A stretch of 64,000 nucleotides of DNA, taken from positions 36,294 through 100,293 of the forward strand of contig CALVFY010000006.1 in NCBI GenBank assembly GCA_944326945.1. Direction: 5' to 3'. Shown in pieces: positions 55,838 through 63,880 of the stretch. The notes under the pieces are model-generated. The model saw nothing but the letters and a program-made list of their open reading frames with translations. It was not told the DNA's origin and searched no databases. The translations under genes and the position numbers were made by a program. The stretch is from an uncultured Rikenellaceae bacterium. Its GTDB lineage: Bacteria; Bacteroidota; Bacteroidia; Bacteroidales; Rikenellaceae. How positions within the stretch are numbered: position 1 is the stretch's first letter; every line of letters begins with the position of its first letter.

Positions 55838-55908
55838 CGGTTCACCTCCTTTTTTCCCGTTTGGGAGACGACACATCCGGCAGTTCTGACGGCTTTTTCC
55901 TCACTCAT
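55831..55908 (-). CDS. Possible 25-aa leader peptide upstream of YbaN
   Basis: ATG at 55906-55908, two bases after the relA stop; TGA at 55831-55833, overlapping the YbaN ATG region. Product MSEEKAVRTAGCVVSQTGKK then EVNRC. It would place a ribosome on the YbaN Shine-Dalgarno and couple the genes. Too short to judge coding potential. Confidence 0.3.
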   Translation of the reverse strand: MSEEKAVRTAGCVVSQTGKKEVNRC

Positions 55909-55910
55909 GG

Positions 55911-58094
55911 TCAATTATTGACACGAAAGACCTTCTGAACTCCCTTGATCCGCATCAGCGAGTAGATCACCGTATCGACTACACCTGCACCCGGCACCTC
56001 GACATTCACCAACCCGGAGAGGATTCCCCCGGCCGAAAAGAGATTCATCGAACGGATATTGAGTTTCAGATCATGATTGATCACCTCCGTAATACGGTTT
56101 ACAATACCCGTTACATCCTCGGCCACCACCTTGAGCGACACCCGGAAAGCTCCCTGCTGCGTGTCGCTGCGCCAACGGGCCGGCAACACCCGATAGGGAT
56201 AACGTTCCTGCAGACGAAGGGCATTGGGACAGTCCGTACGGTGAATGGTAATTCCGGCATTCACCGTGATAAATCCGAAAATCTCATCGCCGAAAATCGG
56301 ATTGCAACACTTGGCCAGTTTATACTCCAGATGATTGATCGTCTCGTCGATCACCAGCGCATCCGGATTCTTCACGGCAGCCTTCACCGTTGAGGCAGGA
56401 ACACGCGTACGCGTCTCCGTCAACTCTCCATTAAGATGCCTGTTGATTATCTCCTTTACATCCGAAAGATCGATCTTCTCCGAAGCAATCTGTCCGTAGA
56501 GTTCGGTCCCCGTACGGAGTTTATAGTATTTGCACAGCACCGTAACCGCATCGTCCATCGCCACGGGCAGTTTCCAGTTTTTGATCTTACGTTCCAGCTC
56601 CTCGCGCCCCAGACTGGCCGCCTTGGCCTGTTCCTCACGTATGTAAGCCTTGATCTTATTGCGGGCTTTGCTCGTGGTGACGAAATTAAGCCAATCGGCT
56701 TTGGGTTTCTGATTCTTCGAAGTGAGCACCTCCACAATATCGCCATTATGAAGCACCTCCTTGATCGGTACATTGCGATGATTGACCCGTCCTCCGGTAC
56801 AAGTGGCACCCAGATTGGTATGAATATCGAAAGCGAAATCGAGTACCGTAGCCCCTTCGGGCAACTTGCGAAGATCACCGTTGGGCGTAAAAACAAATAT
56901 CTCGCCCGAAGCCAGTTTCATATCGAACCGTTCGGAAATATGACTCGCATCGGTACTCTCCATCAGCTCACGCAACTTACTGAGCCATTGTTCGCTACCC
57001 AATCCTCCCTGATTGACACCCTTATACCGCCAGTGAGCCGCAATACCGCGCTCGGCCACGGCATCCATCCGTTCCGAACGGATCTGTATCTCCACCCAAT
57101 GACCGTCGGGCGTGACCACCGTCGTATGAAGCGATTCGTAGCCGTTCGATTTGGGAATCGAAATCCAGTCGCGCATCCGGTCGGGGTTGGGCGTATAAAA
57201 ATCCGTAACAATGGAGTAGACACTCCAGCACAGAGGTTTTTCCTGTTCCGGCGGACAGTCAATGATAATCCTCAGGGCGAAAATATCGTACACCTCCTCG
57301 AAAGGAATATGCATACGACGCATCTTTGTCCAGATAGAAAAAATCGACTTGGTCCGGCTCTTGATATGATACTTCAATCCGCTCTGCCGCAACTTCGCCT
57401 CGATCGGCTCCAGAAATTTGGCAATGAAAAGATTCCGCTCGCGGGCCGTCTCCTCCAGCTTTGTGTGGATATGTTTGAAATCCTCCGGTTCGAGAAAACT
57501 CAGTGCGATATCCTCCAGTTCGCTTTTCAGCGCATAGAGACCCAATTTATGGGCGATCTGTGCATAAAGATTGAGGCTCTCCCACGATTTTTTCTTTTGC
57601 TTCTCGGCCGGGAACATGGACAGTGAACGCATCACCTCCAGCCGATCGGCCAGTTTGATAAGAATCACCCGGGGATCGGTGGAATAGGAGACAATCAGCT
57701 CCCGAAAATTATCGGCCTGTTCGCTCGAAATCTTGGGATCGACATCGGATATGTTGCACAACCCCTTGAGAATACCCACACACGCATCGCCGAACATCTC
57801 GCCGGCTTGCTCGGGTGTAAGCATCCGCAGACGCACCACATCGTGCAACAGGGTTGAAATCGTAGAATTTCGCCCCAATCCGATCTCCCCTATCACGATC
57901 TGGGCCGTGGCTACGGAGTGACCCAACAAAGGAGTTCCGTCGTAACGAGTCAAACCTGCCAATTTTTCGTCGGCCAGGGTCAATGCCTGTTCGATCATCT
58001 CCACACTTTGAAGGCTGAAATTGGCCTCCGCCAACTCGAAAAGAGTCGCATACCTCTCTCTGATTCCTGTTACCTCTGCATTTTCCATAGGCAT
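55911..58094 (-). CDS. relA: RelA/SpoT-family (p)ppGpp synthetase with degenerate hydrolase domain
   Basis: A 727-aa long RSH protein: HD domain (about 50-200), synthetase (about 240-370), TGS (about 400-460, with VFTPNGDLRKLPEGATVLDF) and C-terminal ACT (about 655-725). Synthetase residues are intact: KSIFSIWTKMRR, YDIFALRIIIDC, NGYESLHTTV, EIQIRSERMD. In the HD domain, His84-Asp85 remain, but the catalytic Glu-Asp of HDVVEDT reads Arg88-Leu89 (HDVVRLR), and LADRLHNMR reads LADRLEVMR. So it should make but not hydrolyse the alarmone. ATG 58092-58094 used; ATG 58086-58088 is equally possible. Confidence 0.92.
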   Translation of the reverse strand: MPMENAEVTGIRERYATLFELAEANFSLQSVEMIEQALTLADEKLAGLTRYDGTPLLGHSVATAQIVIGEIGLGRNSTISTLLHDVVRLRMLTPEQAGEMFGDACVGILKGLCNISDVDPKISSEQADNFRELIVSYSTDPRVILIKLADRLEVMRSLSMFPAEKQKKKSWESLNLYAQIAHKLGLYALKSELEDIALSFLEPEDFKHIHTKLEETARERNLFIAKFLEPIEAKLRQSGLKYHIKSRTKSIFSIWTKMRRMHIPFEEVYDIFALRIIIDCPPEQEKPLCWSVYSIVTDFYTPNPDRMRDWISIPKSNGYESLHTTVVTPDGHWVEIQIRSERMDAVAERGIAAHWRYKGVNQGGLGSEQWLSKLRELMESTDASHISERFDMKLASGEIFVFTPNGDLRKLPEGATVLDFAFDIHTNLGATCTGGRVNHRNVPIKEVLHNGDIVEVLTSKNQKPKADWLNFVTTSKARNKIKAYIREEQAKAASLGREELERKIKNWKLPVAMDDAVTVLCKYYKLRTGTELYGQIASEKIDLSDVKEIINRHLNGELTETRTRVPASTVKAAVKNPDALVIDETINHLEYKLAKCCNPIFGDEIFGFITVNAGITIHRTDCPNALRLQERYPYRVLPARWRSDTQQGAFRVSLKVVAEDVTGIVNRITEVINHDLKLNIRSMNLFSAGGILSGLVNVEVPGAGVVDTVIYSLMRIKGVQKVFRVNN

Positions 58095-58141
58095 CAATCT
58101 CTGGTGCGAAAGATACGAAAAATTTACGAAAAAACCTCCGT

Positions 58142-58270
58142 TCAATTAATCGGGAGTTTCGCCTCTCCGAGTTGATTTTCCTCCTCACTCTCGGTATGGA
58201 CCAACTCCATAAGGGCATACAGTTTCCGCACACAATCGCCCCATGAGAAAGTTCGTGCAAAGACGAAACG
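58142..58270 (-). pseudogene. C-terminal remnant of a glycosyltransferase (GT4-like)
   Basis: A 43-codon open stretch (42 residues and TGA) begins right after the pyrF TAA, in the same frame, and ends just before relA. It has no start codon of its own at its left end. It reads FARTFSWGDCVRKLYALM, then ELVHTESEEENQ. The first part has the character of a GT4 C-terminal helix (A-x-x-F-S-W-x-x-C/A-x-x-x-x-x-L-Y). Best explained as what is left of a gene lost between pyrF and relA; coincidence cannot be excluded. Confidence 0.5.
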
Positions 58271-59101
58271 TTAACGAGGCAGGAATCGGCTCAACAAAGC
58301 ATCCATCTGACGCTGCATTTCGGCGGCTTTTTCACCGGCGGCCTGAGCAAAACGGTCGGTACGGTCGGCATAGATAATTCCTCGCGAAGAGTTGACCAAC
58401 AATCCGCACCGTTTATTCATGCCAAATTCGGCCACTTCGGCCAGACTTCCGCCCTGTGCACCTACTCCGGGGACCAGCAGGAAATGGTGTGGCACGATTT
58501 TCCGGATTCCCCGCAGCATGCGGGCCTGAGTTGCCCCCACCACATACATTGTATCGTCGGTCGTTCCCCAACTGCGCGACACCTTGAGCACCTGTTCATA
58601 AAGATAGTCGCCGTTCTCCAGTTTGAGCATCTCGAAATCCGAAGCACTCGGATTGGAGGTCAGTGCCAAAATCACAGCCCAACGTCCCGGATAATTATAG
58701 AAAGGTTCCACCGTATCGCGGCCCATATACGGAGAAAGGGTCACGGCATCCACCAGACCATCATCGAAAAAGGTACGGGCATACATCTGCGACGTATTGC
58801 CGATATCGCCCCGTTTGGCATCGGCGATGATAAATATCTCGGGATAGCGTTCCCGCAAATAACGACAAGTCTTTTCGAAACTGGTCACTCCGGCCGCTCC
58901 GTTTTCCTCATAGAAAGCGAGATTCGGTTTATAGCATACCGCATAAGGAGCCGTAGCGTCGATTACGGCGCGATTGAACTCAAATTGAGGGTCTTCCGTG
59001 GAAGAGAGACAATCGGGAATTTTCTTCAGATCCGTATCCAGACCCACACAAAGGAAACTACGTTTTTTCTCGATCTGTGCAAAAAGCTCGCTGGCATTCA
59101 T
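58271..59101 (-). CDS. pyrF: Orotidine 5'-phosphate decarboxylase, type 2
   Basis: A 276-aa enzyme converting OMP to UMP, last step of de novo pyrimidine synthesis. The catalytic DAKRGDIGNT (Asp94, Lys96, Asp99) is of the long type-2 form; VGLDTDLKKIPDCL at the start and PGVGAQGG with NSSRGIIYA near the end are phosphate-site segments. It lies 36 bp after prfA, so probably co-transcribed with it. Confidence 0.95.
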   Translation of the reverse strand: MNASELFAQIEKKRSFLCVGLDTDLKKIPDCLSSTEDPQFEFNRAVIDATAPYAVCYKPNLAFYEENGAAGVTSFEKTCRYLRERYPEIFIIADAKRGDIGNTSQMYARTFFDDGLVDAVTLSPYMGRDTVEPFYNYPGRWAVILALTSNPSASDFEMLKLENGDYLYEQVLKVSRSWGTTDDTMYVVGATQARMLRGIRKIVPHHFLLVPGVGAQGGSLAEVAEFGMNKRCGLLVNSSRGIIYADRTDRFAQAAGEKAAEMQRQMDALLSRFLPR

Positions 59102-59137
59102 CGCTAAGTCGATTGAATTGATTCGTTGCTGTACTTC

Positions 59138-60223
59138 CTACTCTTCGCTGGCGCGCAGACGTTCCGCATTTTCGGCCACGATCAGATGGTCGATACAATC
59201 CTGAATGTCACCGTCCATGAAAGCGGAAAGATTGTAAATGGTATAATTGATTCGATGGTCGGTAATCCGGCCCTGAGGATAGTTGTAAGTACGGATTTTA
59301 GCACTCCGGTCGCCGGTCGAGACCATCGTCTTGCGTTTGGAAGCGATCTCCTCCAGATATTTGGCATATTCCAGATTGAAGATACGCGTACGCAACTCCT
59401 CGAGAGCCTTGTCGAAGTTCTTGAGCTGAGATTTCTGGTCCTGACACTGCACCACGATTCCCGTAGGAATGTGAGTCAACCGGATGGCCGAATAGGTCGT
59501 GTTGACCGACTGTCCGCCGGGACCCGATGCACAGAACGTATCCTTACGAATATCGTTCATGTTAAGATCGATATCGAACTCCTCCGCCTCGGGCAATACG
59601 GCTACCGACGCGGCAGAGGTATGAACCCGTCCCTGGGTCTCGGTCTGAGGCACACGCTGTACACGGTGGACCCCCGACTCGTATTTGAGCGTTCCATAGA
59701 CATTATCGCCCGTCACCTTCAATACAACCTCCTTGAATCCTCCGGCGGCACCTTCGCTCATGCTGTTGACCTCGTATTTCCAGCCTTTTCGTTCTATGTA
59801 CTTGGTGTACATACGGAAGAGGTCTCCGGCAAAAATAGCCGCCTCATCACCTCCCGTACCGCCTCGGATTTCGAGAATGGCATTCTTTTCGTCCTGAGGG
59901 TCCTTCGGGATAAGCAACAGTTTGATCTCCTCCTCCAATTCACCGATACGGGGTTCCAGTTCGGCAATCTCCTGCCGGGCCATCTCCTTCATCTCCTCGT
60001 CCTTCTCCGTAGCATAAAGGTCCTTTGCCTCCTGCAGATTGGCCACGGCCGTACGATAGCGACCACCGGCCTCCACGACGGGTTGCAACTCCTTGTACTC
60101 CTTGTTGAGAGCCACGAATTTCTTCATGTCGGCGATCACTTCGGGGTCGGTCATCTGCTGTCCGATCTCTTCGAACTTCAGTTTCAGTCCCTCCAGACGG
60201 GAAAGCAAGCTGTTTTCTGCCAT
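59138..60223 (-). CDS. prfA: Peptide chain release factor 1
   Basis: A 361-aa class I release factor for UAA/UAG. The catalytic GGQ is in SGPGGQSVNTTYSAIRLTHI (about residue 232-236), and the codon-reading tripeptide is PQT in VHRVQRVPQTETQGRVHTS (PxT, the RF1 type; SPF would mark RF2). ATG 60221-60223 gives the family start MAENSLLSRLEGL. A -7 element TATCTTTG is at 60252-60245. The integrative element begins just upstream of this promoter. Confidence 0.96.
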   Translation of the reverse strand: MAENSLLSRLEGLKLKFEEIGQQMTDPEVIADMKKFVALNKEYKELQPVVEAGGRYRTAVANLQEAKDLYATEKDEEMKEMARQEIAELEPRIGELEEEIKLLLIPKDPQDEKNAILEIRGGTGGDEAAIFAGDLFRMYTKYIERKGWKYEVNSMSEGAAGGFKEVVLKVTGDNVYGTLKYESGVHRVQRVPQTETQGRVHTSAASVAVLPEAEEFDIDLNMNDIRKDTFCASGPGGQSVNTTYSAIRLTHIPTGIVVQCQDQKSQLKNFDKALEELRTRIFNLEYAKYLEEIASKRKTMVSTGDRSAKIRTYNYPQGRITDHRINYTIYNLSAFMDGDIQDCIDHLIVAENAERLRASEE

Positions 60224-60647
60224 AATTCTGATTTTTATAGGCGACAAAGATAATAAGAACTCGCGAGAAAAAGGCAGGAAATTGGGAAATAATGCAATTC
60301 GTTGGTAGATTGTTTAATACGCAACGGGCTTCCGTGGTTGTAATGCGGTCCTGAAAGACCGTATATAGATGAGTTAAGATGTAGATTTGCTACTAATCCG
60401 TTGCCTTTTTTGAGGGCAAAAATCGGTCAGAAAAATGGTTCTTAATCTCCATCGGCATCCCAATAACCGCCTCAAAGAACGCGTATTTTCCAATCTTTGC
60501 TATGACAAAGGTAAGCATTTTTTCTTGAGGTGAGAAAAAATATAGGCTCAGATATTGGGGCATAGTACTTTATTCTATATTCCGCTATATTATTCATGCC
60601 TTTCATTTGCTCTTTATACTTTAATTTTGCAACCAAAGTAAAGAGTT
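60224..60647. other. Chromosome/element junction region
   Basis: A 424-bp region between prfA (minus) and the first recombinase (plus). It contains the prfA -7 element (60252-60245), an 8-bp palindrome CTCGCGAG (60260-60267), a small hairpin (CGGTC/GACCG near 60346-60361), a 7-bp inverted repeat GCAACGG/CCGTTGC (60321-60327/60398-60404), a 41-aa ORF on minus and a -7 element TAATTTTG (60622-60629) before the recombinase. The attachment site should lie between about 60253 and 60390; it cannot be fixed without the other end. Confidence 0.6.
60393..60518 (-). CDS. Possible 41-aa small protein at the element end
   Basis: ATG at 60516-60518, TAG at 60393-60395. Product starts MLTFVIAKIGKYAFFEAVIG and continues MPMEIKNHFSDRFLP. 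Its composition is protein-like: a hydrophobic N-terminal half and a polar C-terminal half. It points away from the recombinases toward prfA. No ribosome site or family recognised. Confidence 0.4.
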   Translation of the reverse strand: MLTFVIAKIGKYAFFEAVIGMPMEIKNHFSDRFLPSKKATD

Positions 60648-61871
60648 ATGAATCAAGTAAATGTAAAGGTGGCGTTCTACCTCAAAAAGAGCGAAGCGGA
60701 TGCCAAAGGCAATTGCCCTGTGATGGCGAGATTGACCGTCGGAAAATACTCCGAAGCGGCATTCAGTTTGAAGATGTCGGTGCCTCATACGATGTGGCAC
60801 TCAGGTCGTGCTACAGGTAAGAGTGTAGCTGCCCGAGAGATCAATCGTCAGTTGGATGAGATTCGTGCCACGGCACTCTCCATCTTTCAGGAGCAGATAG
60901 CCATACACGATATTGTAACGGCAAAAGATGTGAAATGCCTTCTATTGGGTATGGCATCAGGTCAAGAGACCTTGATGAGTTATTTTCGTGCCTTCATCAA
61001 GAATTTTGAAAAGCGTGTGGGCGTAAATCGTGTTGCAGGAACTCTGCGTGCCTACAAGTACGCATACCAACATATCGAAAAGTTCTTGAATGAGAAGTAC
61101 AAGTTAACAGATATTCCCTTTACGGCATTGGATCGCTCGTTTATCGACAAGTACGACCTCCACTTGCGTACCGAGTGCCATTTGGCATTGGGTACCATCA
61201 AGCAATTGACAACGAACTTCAAGACTATTATCGGTGAAGCTATTGCCGATGGCATTCTTACTACCAATCCATTCTGGGGCTATGAGGCGGAGCGTCCGAA
61301 GAGAGAGCAGAAATATCTGACCACAGAGGAACTGCAACTGATGATGACCACTCCACTTCATAATGCCAAGTTGTACCACATACGAGACCTCTTCTTATTC
61401 TCTTGCTATACAGGTATCCCTTACGGTGATATGTGTATGCTGACCAAGGAGGATTTAGCAACAGATGAAGATGGCACGCTATGGATAAAGACCTCTCGTA
61501 AGAAGACCAAGATAGATTATGAGGTGCCTTTGCTGGATATTCCTATCTACATAATAGACAAGTATCGCGATGTGGATTCTGACGGCAAACTTCTTCCGAT
61601 GTATAGCAATTCGGAAATGAATCGTCAGTTGAAGGTGATTGCCAAGATGTGCGGTATAGAGCGTAGAATCGTCTTTCATGCAGGAAGGCACACATACGCT
61701 ACGGAGATTACCCTCTCACACGGCGTGCCTTTGGAAACGGTCAGTAAGATGTTGGGACATGCTGAGATTACTACTACCCAGATTTATGCAAAAGTCACCG
61801 ATGATAAGATTGATGCCGACACAAAAGTGCTTGATAGTAAAATCAGTGAACGTTTTTCAGTAGCCATTTAA
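60648..61871 (+). CDS. Tyrosine recombinase (integrase) lacking Arg I
   Basis: A 407-aa site-specific recombinase of the Bacteroidetes integrative-element type: an arm-binding N-terminus (VNVKVAFYLKKSEADAKGNC), SAM-like core-binding domain (about 105-210, TLMSYFRAFIKNFEKR) and catalytic domain. HAGRHTYATEI carries the His and second Arg, LGHAEITTTQIYA the second His and the nucleophile Tyr. The first catalytic Arg, normally in TGLRYxD, is Pro here (CYTGIPYGDM), as Arg I is also absent in IntDOT-like enzymes. A second recombinase starts 21 bp downstream. Confidence 0.92.
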   Translation: MNQVNVKVAFYLKKSEADAKGNCPVMARLTVGKYSEAAFSLKMSVPHTMWHSGRATGKSVAAREINRQLDEIRATALSIFQEQIAIHDIVTAKDVKCLLLGMASGQETLMSYFRAFIKNFEKRVGVNRVAGTLRAYKYAYQHIEKFLNEKYKLTDIPFTALDRSFIDKYDLHLRTECHLALGTIKQLTTNFKTIIGEAIADGILTTNPFWGYEAERPKREQKYLTTEELQLMMTTPLHNAKLYHIRDLFLFSCYTGIPYGDMCMLTKEDLATDEDGTLWIKTSRKKTKIDYEVPLLDIPIYIIDKYRDVDSDGKLLPMYSNSEMNRQLKVIAKMCGIERRIVFHAGRHTYATEITLSHGVPLETVSKMLGHAEITTTQIYAKVTDDKIDADTKVLDSKISERFSVAI

Positions 61872-61891
61872 TAACCATAAAATGACTGCTT

Positions 61892-63193
61892 ATGAGAAAT
61901 AATAGAGATAACCAAGATACAAAGCGCAGAAGTACCTTTGCCATATTGTTTTACATTAACCGCACGAAAATACGCAAGGATGGCACATGCCAACTCTTGT
62001 GCAAGGTAAGTATAGATGCCGAATGGGAACAAATCGGCACTAAGGCTTCCGTAAACCCTGACATCTGGAATCCAGAAACGGGGCGTGCCGATGGTCGCAG
62101 TGAAAATGCCGTAACGGTAAACCGAGCCATCGACGAACTCACCAGAGAGATTACCAACCACTATAACCATATAAAGAAGAGCTTAGGCTTTGTTACCGCT
62201 GAACTTGTAAAGAATGCCGTTAAAGGTATCGGGCAAAAGCCTGTAACATTGCTCGCCCTTTTTCGTGAACACAATGAGGAGTTCAAGAAACGCATTGGAG
62301 TGGATAGAATCAAAGAGACATACGACAGCTATCAGCGTTCCTATAAGCATCTTGCAGCCTTTATTCAGGAAAAGAAAGGTGTTGAAGATATAACTTTGCG
62401 TAGCCTTGACAAGGTATTCTACGACGACTTTGAAATTTTCTTGCAGACGGACTGTAAAATGAAGCCCAAGACTGTTCATGAGCATCTGTATAGACTGAAG
62501 AAAATGACAATGCGAGCCGTCAGCCAAGGTACACTAAGGCGTGATCCATATTGCAGACTGCATCCTGAACTACCTAAGCGAAAGAGTCGTCATCTGAAGT
62601 TGGAAGACCTTAAAACATTGATGTCAACGCAGATTGACAAGCCTAACCTGCAACGGGTACGTGACTGGTTCATCTTCTCGACCTTTACAGGATTAGCTTA
62701 TGCAGACTTGAAGCGACTATCCGTAAATGACATTACTCAAGCCGAGGATGGTAGCTGGTGGATACACATCAAGCGACAGAAGACCGACACTCCATCAGTT
62801 ATAAAACTACTTGATGTCCCATTGCGTATCATTGAAAAGTACAAGCACGAGCGACAGGGAGATAAGGTTTTCAACCTATATACCCGTGAGTACCTAATCA
62901 GATTGACAAGGGAATTAGGTGAAGAGTATGGCTTCTCCCTTACCTTCCACAAAGCCCGTCATAATTTCGGTACCCATATGACTCTCTCGCTTGGAGTACC
63001 ACTTGAAACGGTAAGCAAGATGATGGGACATACGAACATTACGACCACTCAAATTTACGCACAAGTAACAGATAAAAAGGTTGATGAGGACATGAAGCGA
63101 CTTAAGGAGGTAACGGCAGGACAGAAGATTAATATCTATGAGGAGGATTTGAGCAACCTACCCAAGCGTAGAAGAAAAGCAGCCTCCGTATGA
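61892..63193 (+). CDS. Second tyrosine recombinase (integrase) lacking Arg I
   Basis: A 433-aa recombinase with the same architecture as its neighbour: RRSTFAILFYINRTKIRKDG (arm-binding), LLALFREHNEEFKKRIGVDR (core-binding) and a catalytic domain with FTGLAYADLKRLS (Ala where Arg I is expected), FHKARHNFGTHMT and MGHTNITTTQIYAQV. It ends with a basic tail (LPKRRRKAASV). The two are clearly homologous but diverged over their whole length, so this is an old duplication or a two-recombinase system, not a recent copy. Confidence 0.92.
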   Translation: MRNNRDNQDTKRRSTFAILFYINRTKIRKDGTCQLLCKVSIDAEWEQIGTKASVNPDIWNPETGRADGRSENAVTVNRAIDELTREITNHYNHIKKSLGFVTAELVKNAVKGIGQKPVTLLALFREHNEEFKKRIGVDRIKETYDSYQRSYKHLAAFIQEKKGVEDITLRSLDKVFYDDFEIFLQTDCKMKPKTVHEHLYRLKKMTMRAVSQGTLRRDPYCRLHPELPKRKSRHLKLEDLKTLMSTQIDKPNLQRVRDWFIFSTFTGLAYADLKRLSVNDITQAEDGSWWIHIKRQKTDTPSVIKLLDVPLRIIEKYKHERQGDKVFNLYTREYLIRLTRELGEEYGFSLTFHKARHNFGTHMTLSLGVPLETVSKMMGHTNITTTQIYAQVTDKKVDEDMKRLKEVTAGQKINIYEEDLSNLPKRRRKAASV

Positions 63194-63197
63194 ATGT

Positions 63198-63231
63198 GAG
63201 AAACGACCCCGATTTTGCGAGGTCGTTTCTC
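63198..63231. terminator. Hairpin terminator between the recombinases and the HTH genes
   Basis: An 11-bp perfect stem (63198-63208 with 63221-63231) and a 12-base loop lie between the convergent transcription units. Confidence 0.75.
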
Positions 63232-63248
63232 TATTTAGGCAGATTGAG

Positions 63249-63554
63249 TTATACCCATCGTTGTTCTTCGACACACCGTTTGTGGGAGTCTTCAAGAATT
63301 TTTCTGATTTCAGACTCTTTATACAGAGCCTTACCCTGTACGATATAGTAAGGAATCATTCTCGCCGAGCGATACTCCTGCAATGTCCTTCGACTCACTT
63401 TCAATACTTTTGCAAGCTCTTCGTCTGTCATGAAGTAATCGCTCTTAAACATCGGTTGTGGTCTTGAACCGTTCTTGTCGAGCAGTTCATTCATCTTCTT
63501 CAATCGTTGAAGGATTTCCGCTATCTGCGGATCTTTCTTATCAAGGAAATACAT
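63249..63554 (-). CDS. Small HTH (excisionase/MerR-like) DNA-binding protein
   Basis: A 101-aa protein whose C-terminal half is a helix-turn-helix of the excisionase type: FMTDEELAKVLKVSRRTLQE, then MIPYYIVQGKALYKESEIRK. The N-terminal third is helical and polar. Such genes beside Bacteroidetes integrases act as Xis-like factors or regulators of excision. Lies 2 bp after the next HTH gene, in the same unit. Confidence 0.82.
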   Translation of the reverse strand: MYFLDKKDPQIAEILQRLKKMNELLDKNGSRPQPMFKSDYFMTDEELAKVLKVSRRTLQEYRSARMIPYYIVQGKALYKESEIRKILEDSHKRCVEEQRWV

Positions 63555-63556
63555 AA

Positions 63557-63850
63557 TTACAATTGGGGTTTTAGTGGATAATAATTTGATTGCATCAGTT
63601 TCTCTACATCTTCAGGCTTGTAGAAAATCTTGTGTTTGATTCGGCTGAAAGGTATAAGCCCCTTATCTCGATACACCTGAAGGGTGCGTTTCGAGATACG
63701 CATAATGTCGCATACCTGCTGGTTGTCCAGCCACTTTTTCAGAGCCAGGTCCTCATGAGGACAACAAAATTTGCTCACTTTCTCTTCGAGTGCCAACAGA
63801 TGATTACAAATCTCGTCAAAGGCTCTCTTTTCAATAAGTACCATTTCCAT
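63557..63850 (-). CDS. Small HTH (excisionase/MerR-like) DNA-binding protein
   Basis: A 97-aa protein with an N-terminal helix (LIEKRAFDEICNHLLALEEK) and an HTH: WLDNQQVCDIMRISKRTLQV, then DKGLIPFSRIKHKIFYKPED. Same family as its neighbour, but diverged. Part of the minus-strand unit of small DNA-binding genes facing the recombinases. Confidence 0.82.
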   Translation of the reverse strand: MEMVLIEKRAFDEICNHLLALEEKVSKFCCPHEDLALKKWLDNQQVCDIMRISKRTLQVYRDKGLIPFSRIKHKIFYKPEDVEKLMQSNYYPLKPQL

Positions 63851-63880
63851 TTTTTGTCATTTTTTTAAGTTATACATTGA

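Noticed and set aside
57709..58260. 183-codon minus-strand ORF overlapping the relA 5' end
   Set aside because: It runs out of frame through the start of relA; the frame that shows protein character in 58142-58270 is a different one (the glycosyltransferase-like remnant).
60224..60647. tRNA gene as integration target
   Set aside because: No cloverleaf, CCA end or TTCGA-type T-loop is visible; the insertion is intergenic.
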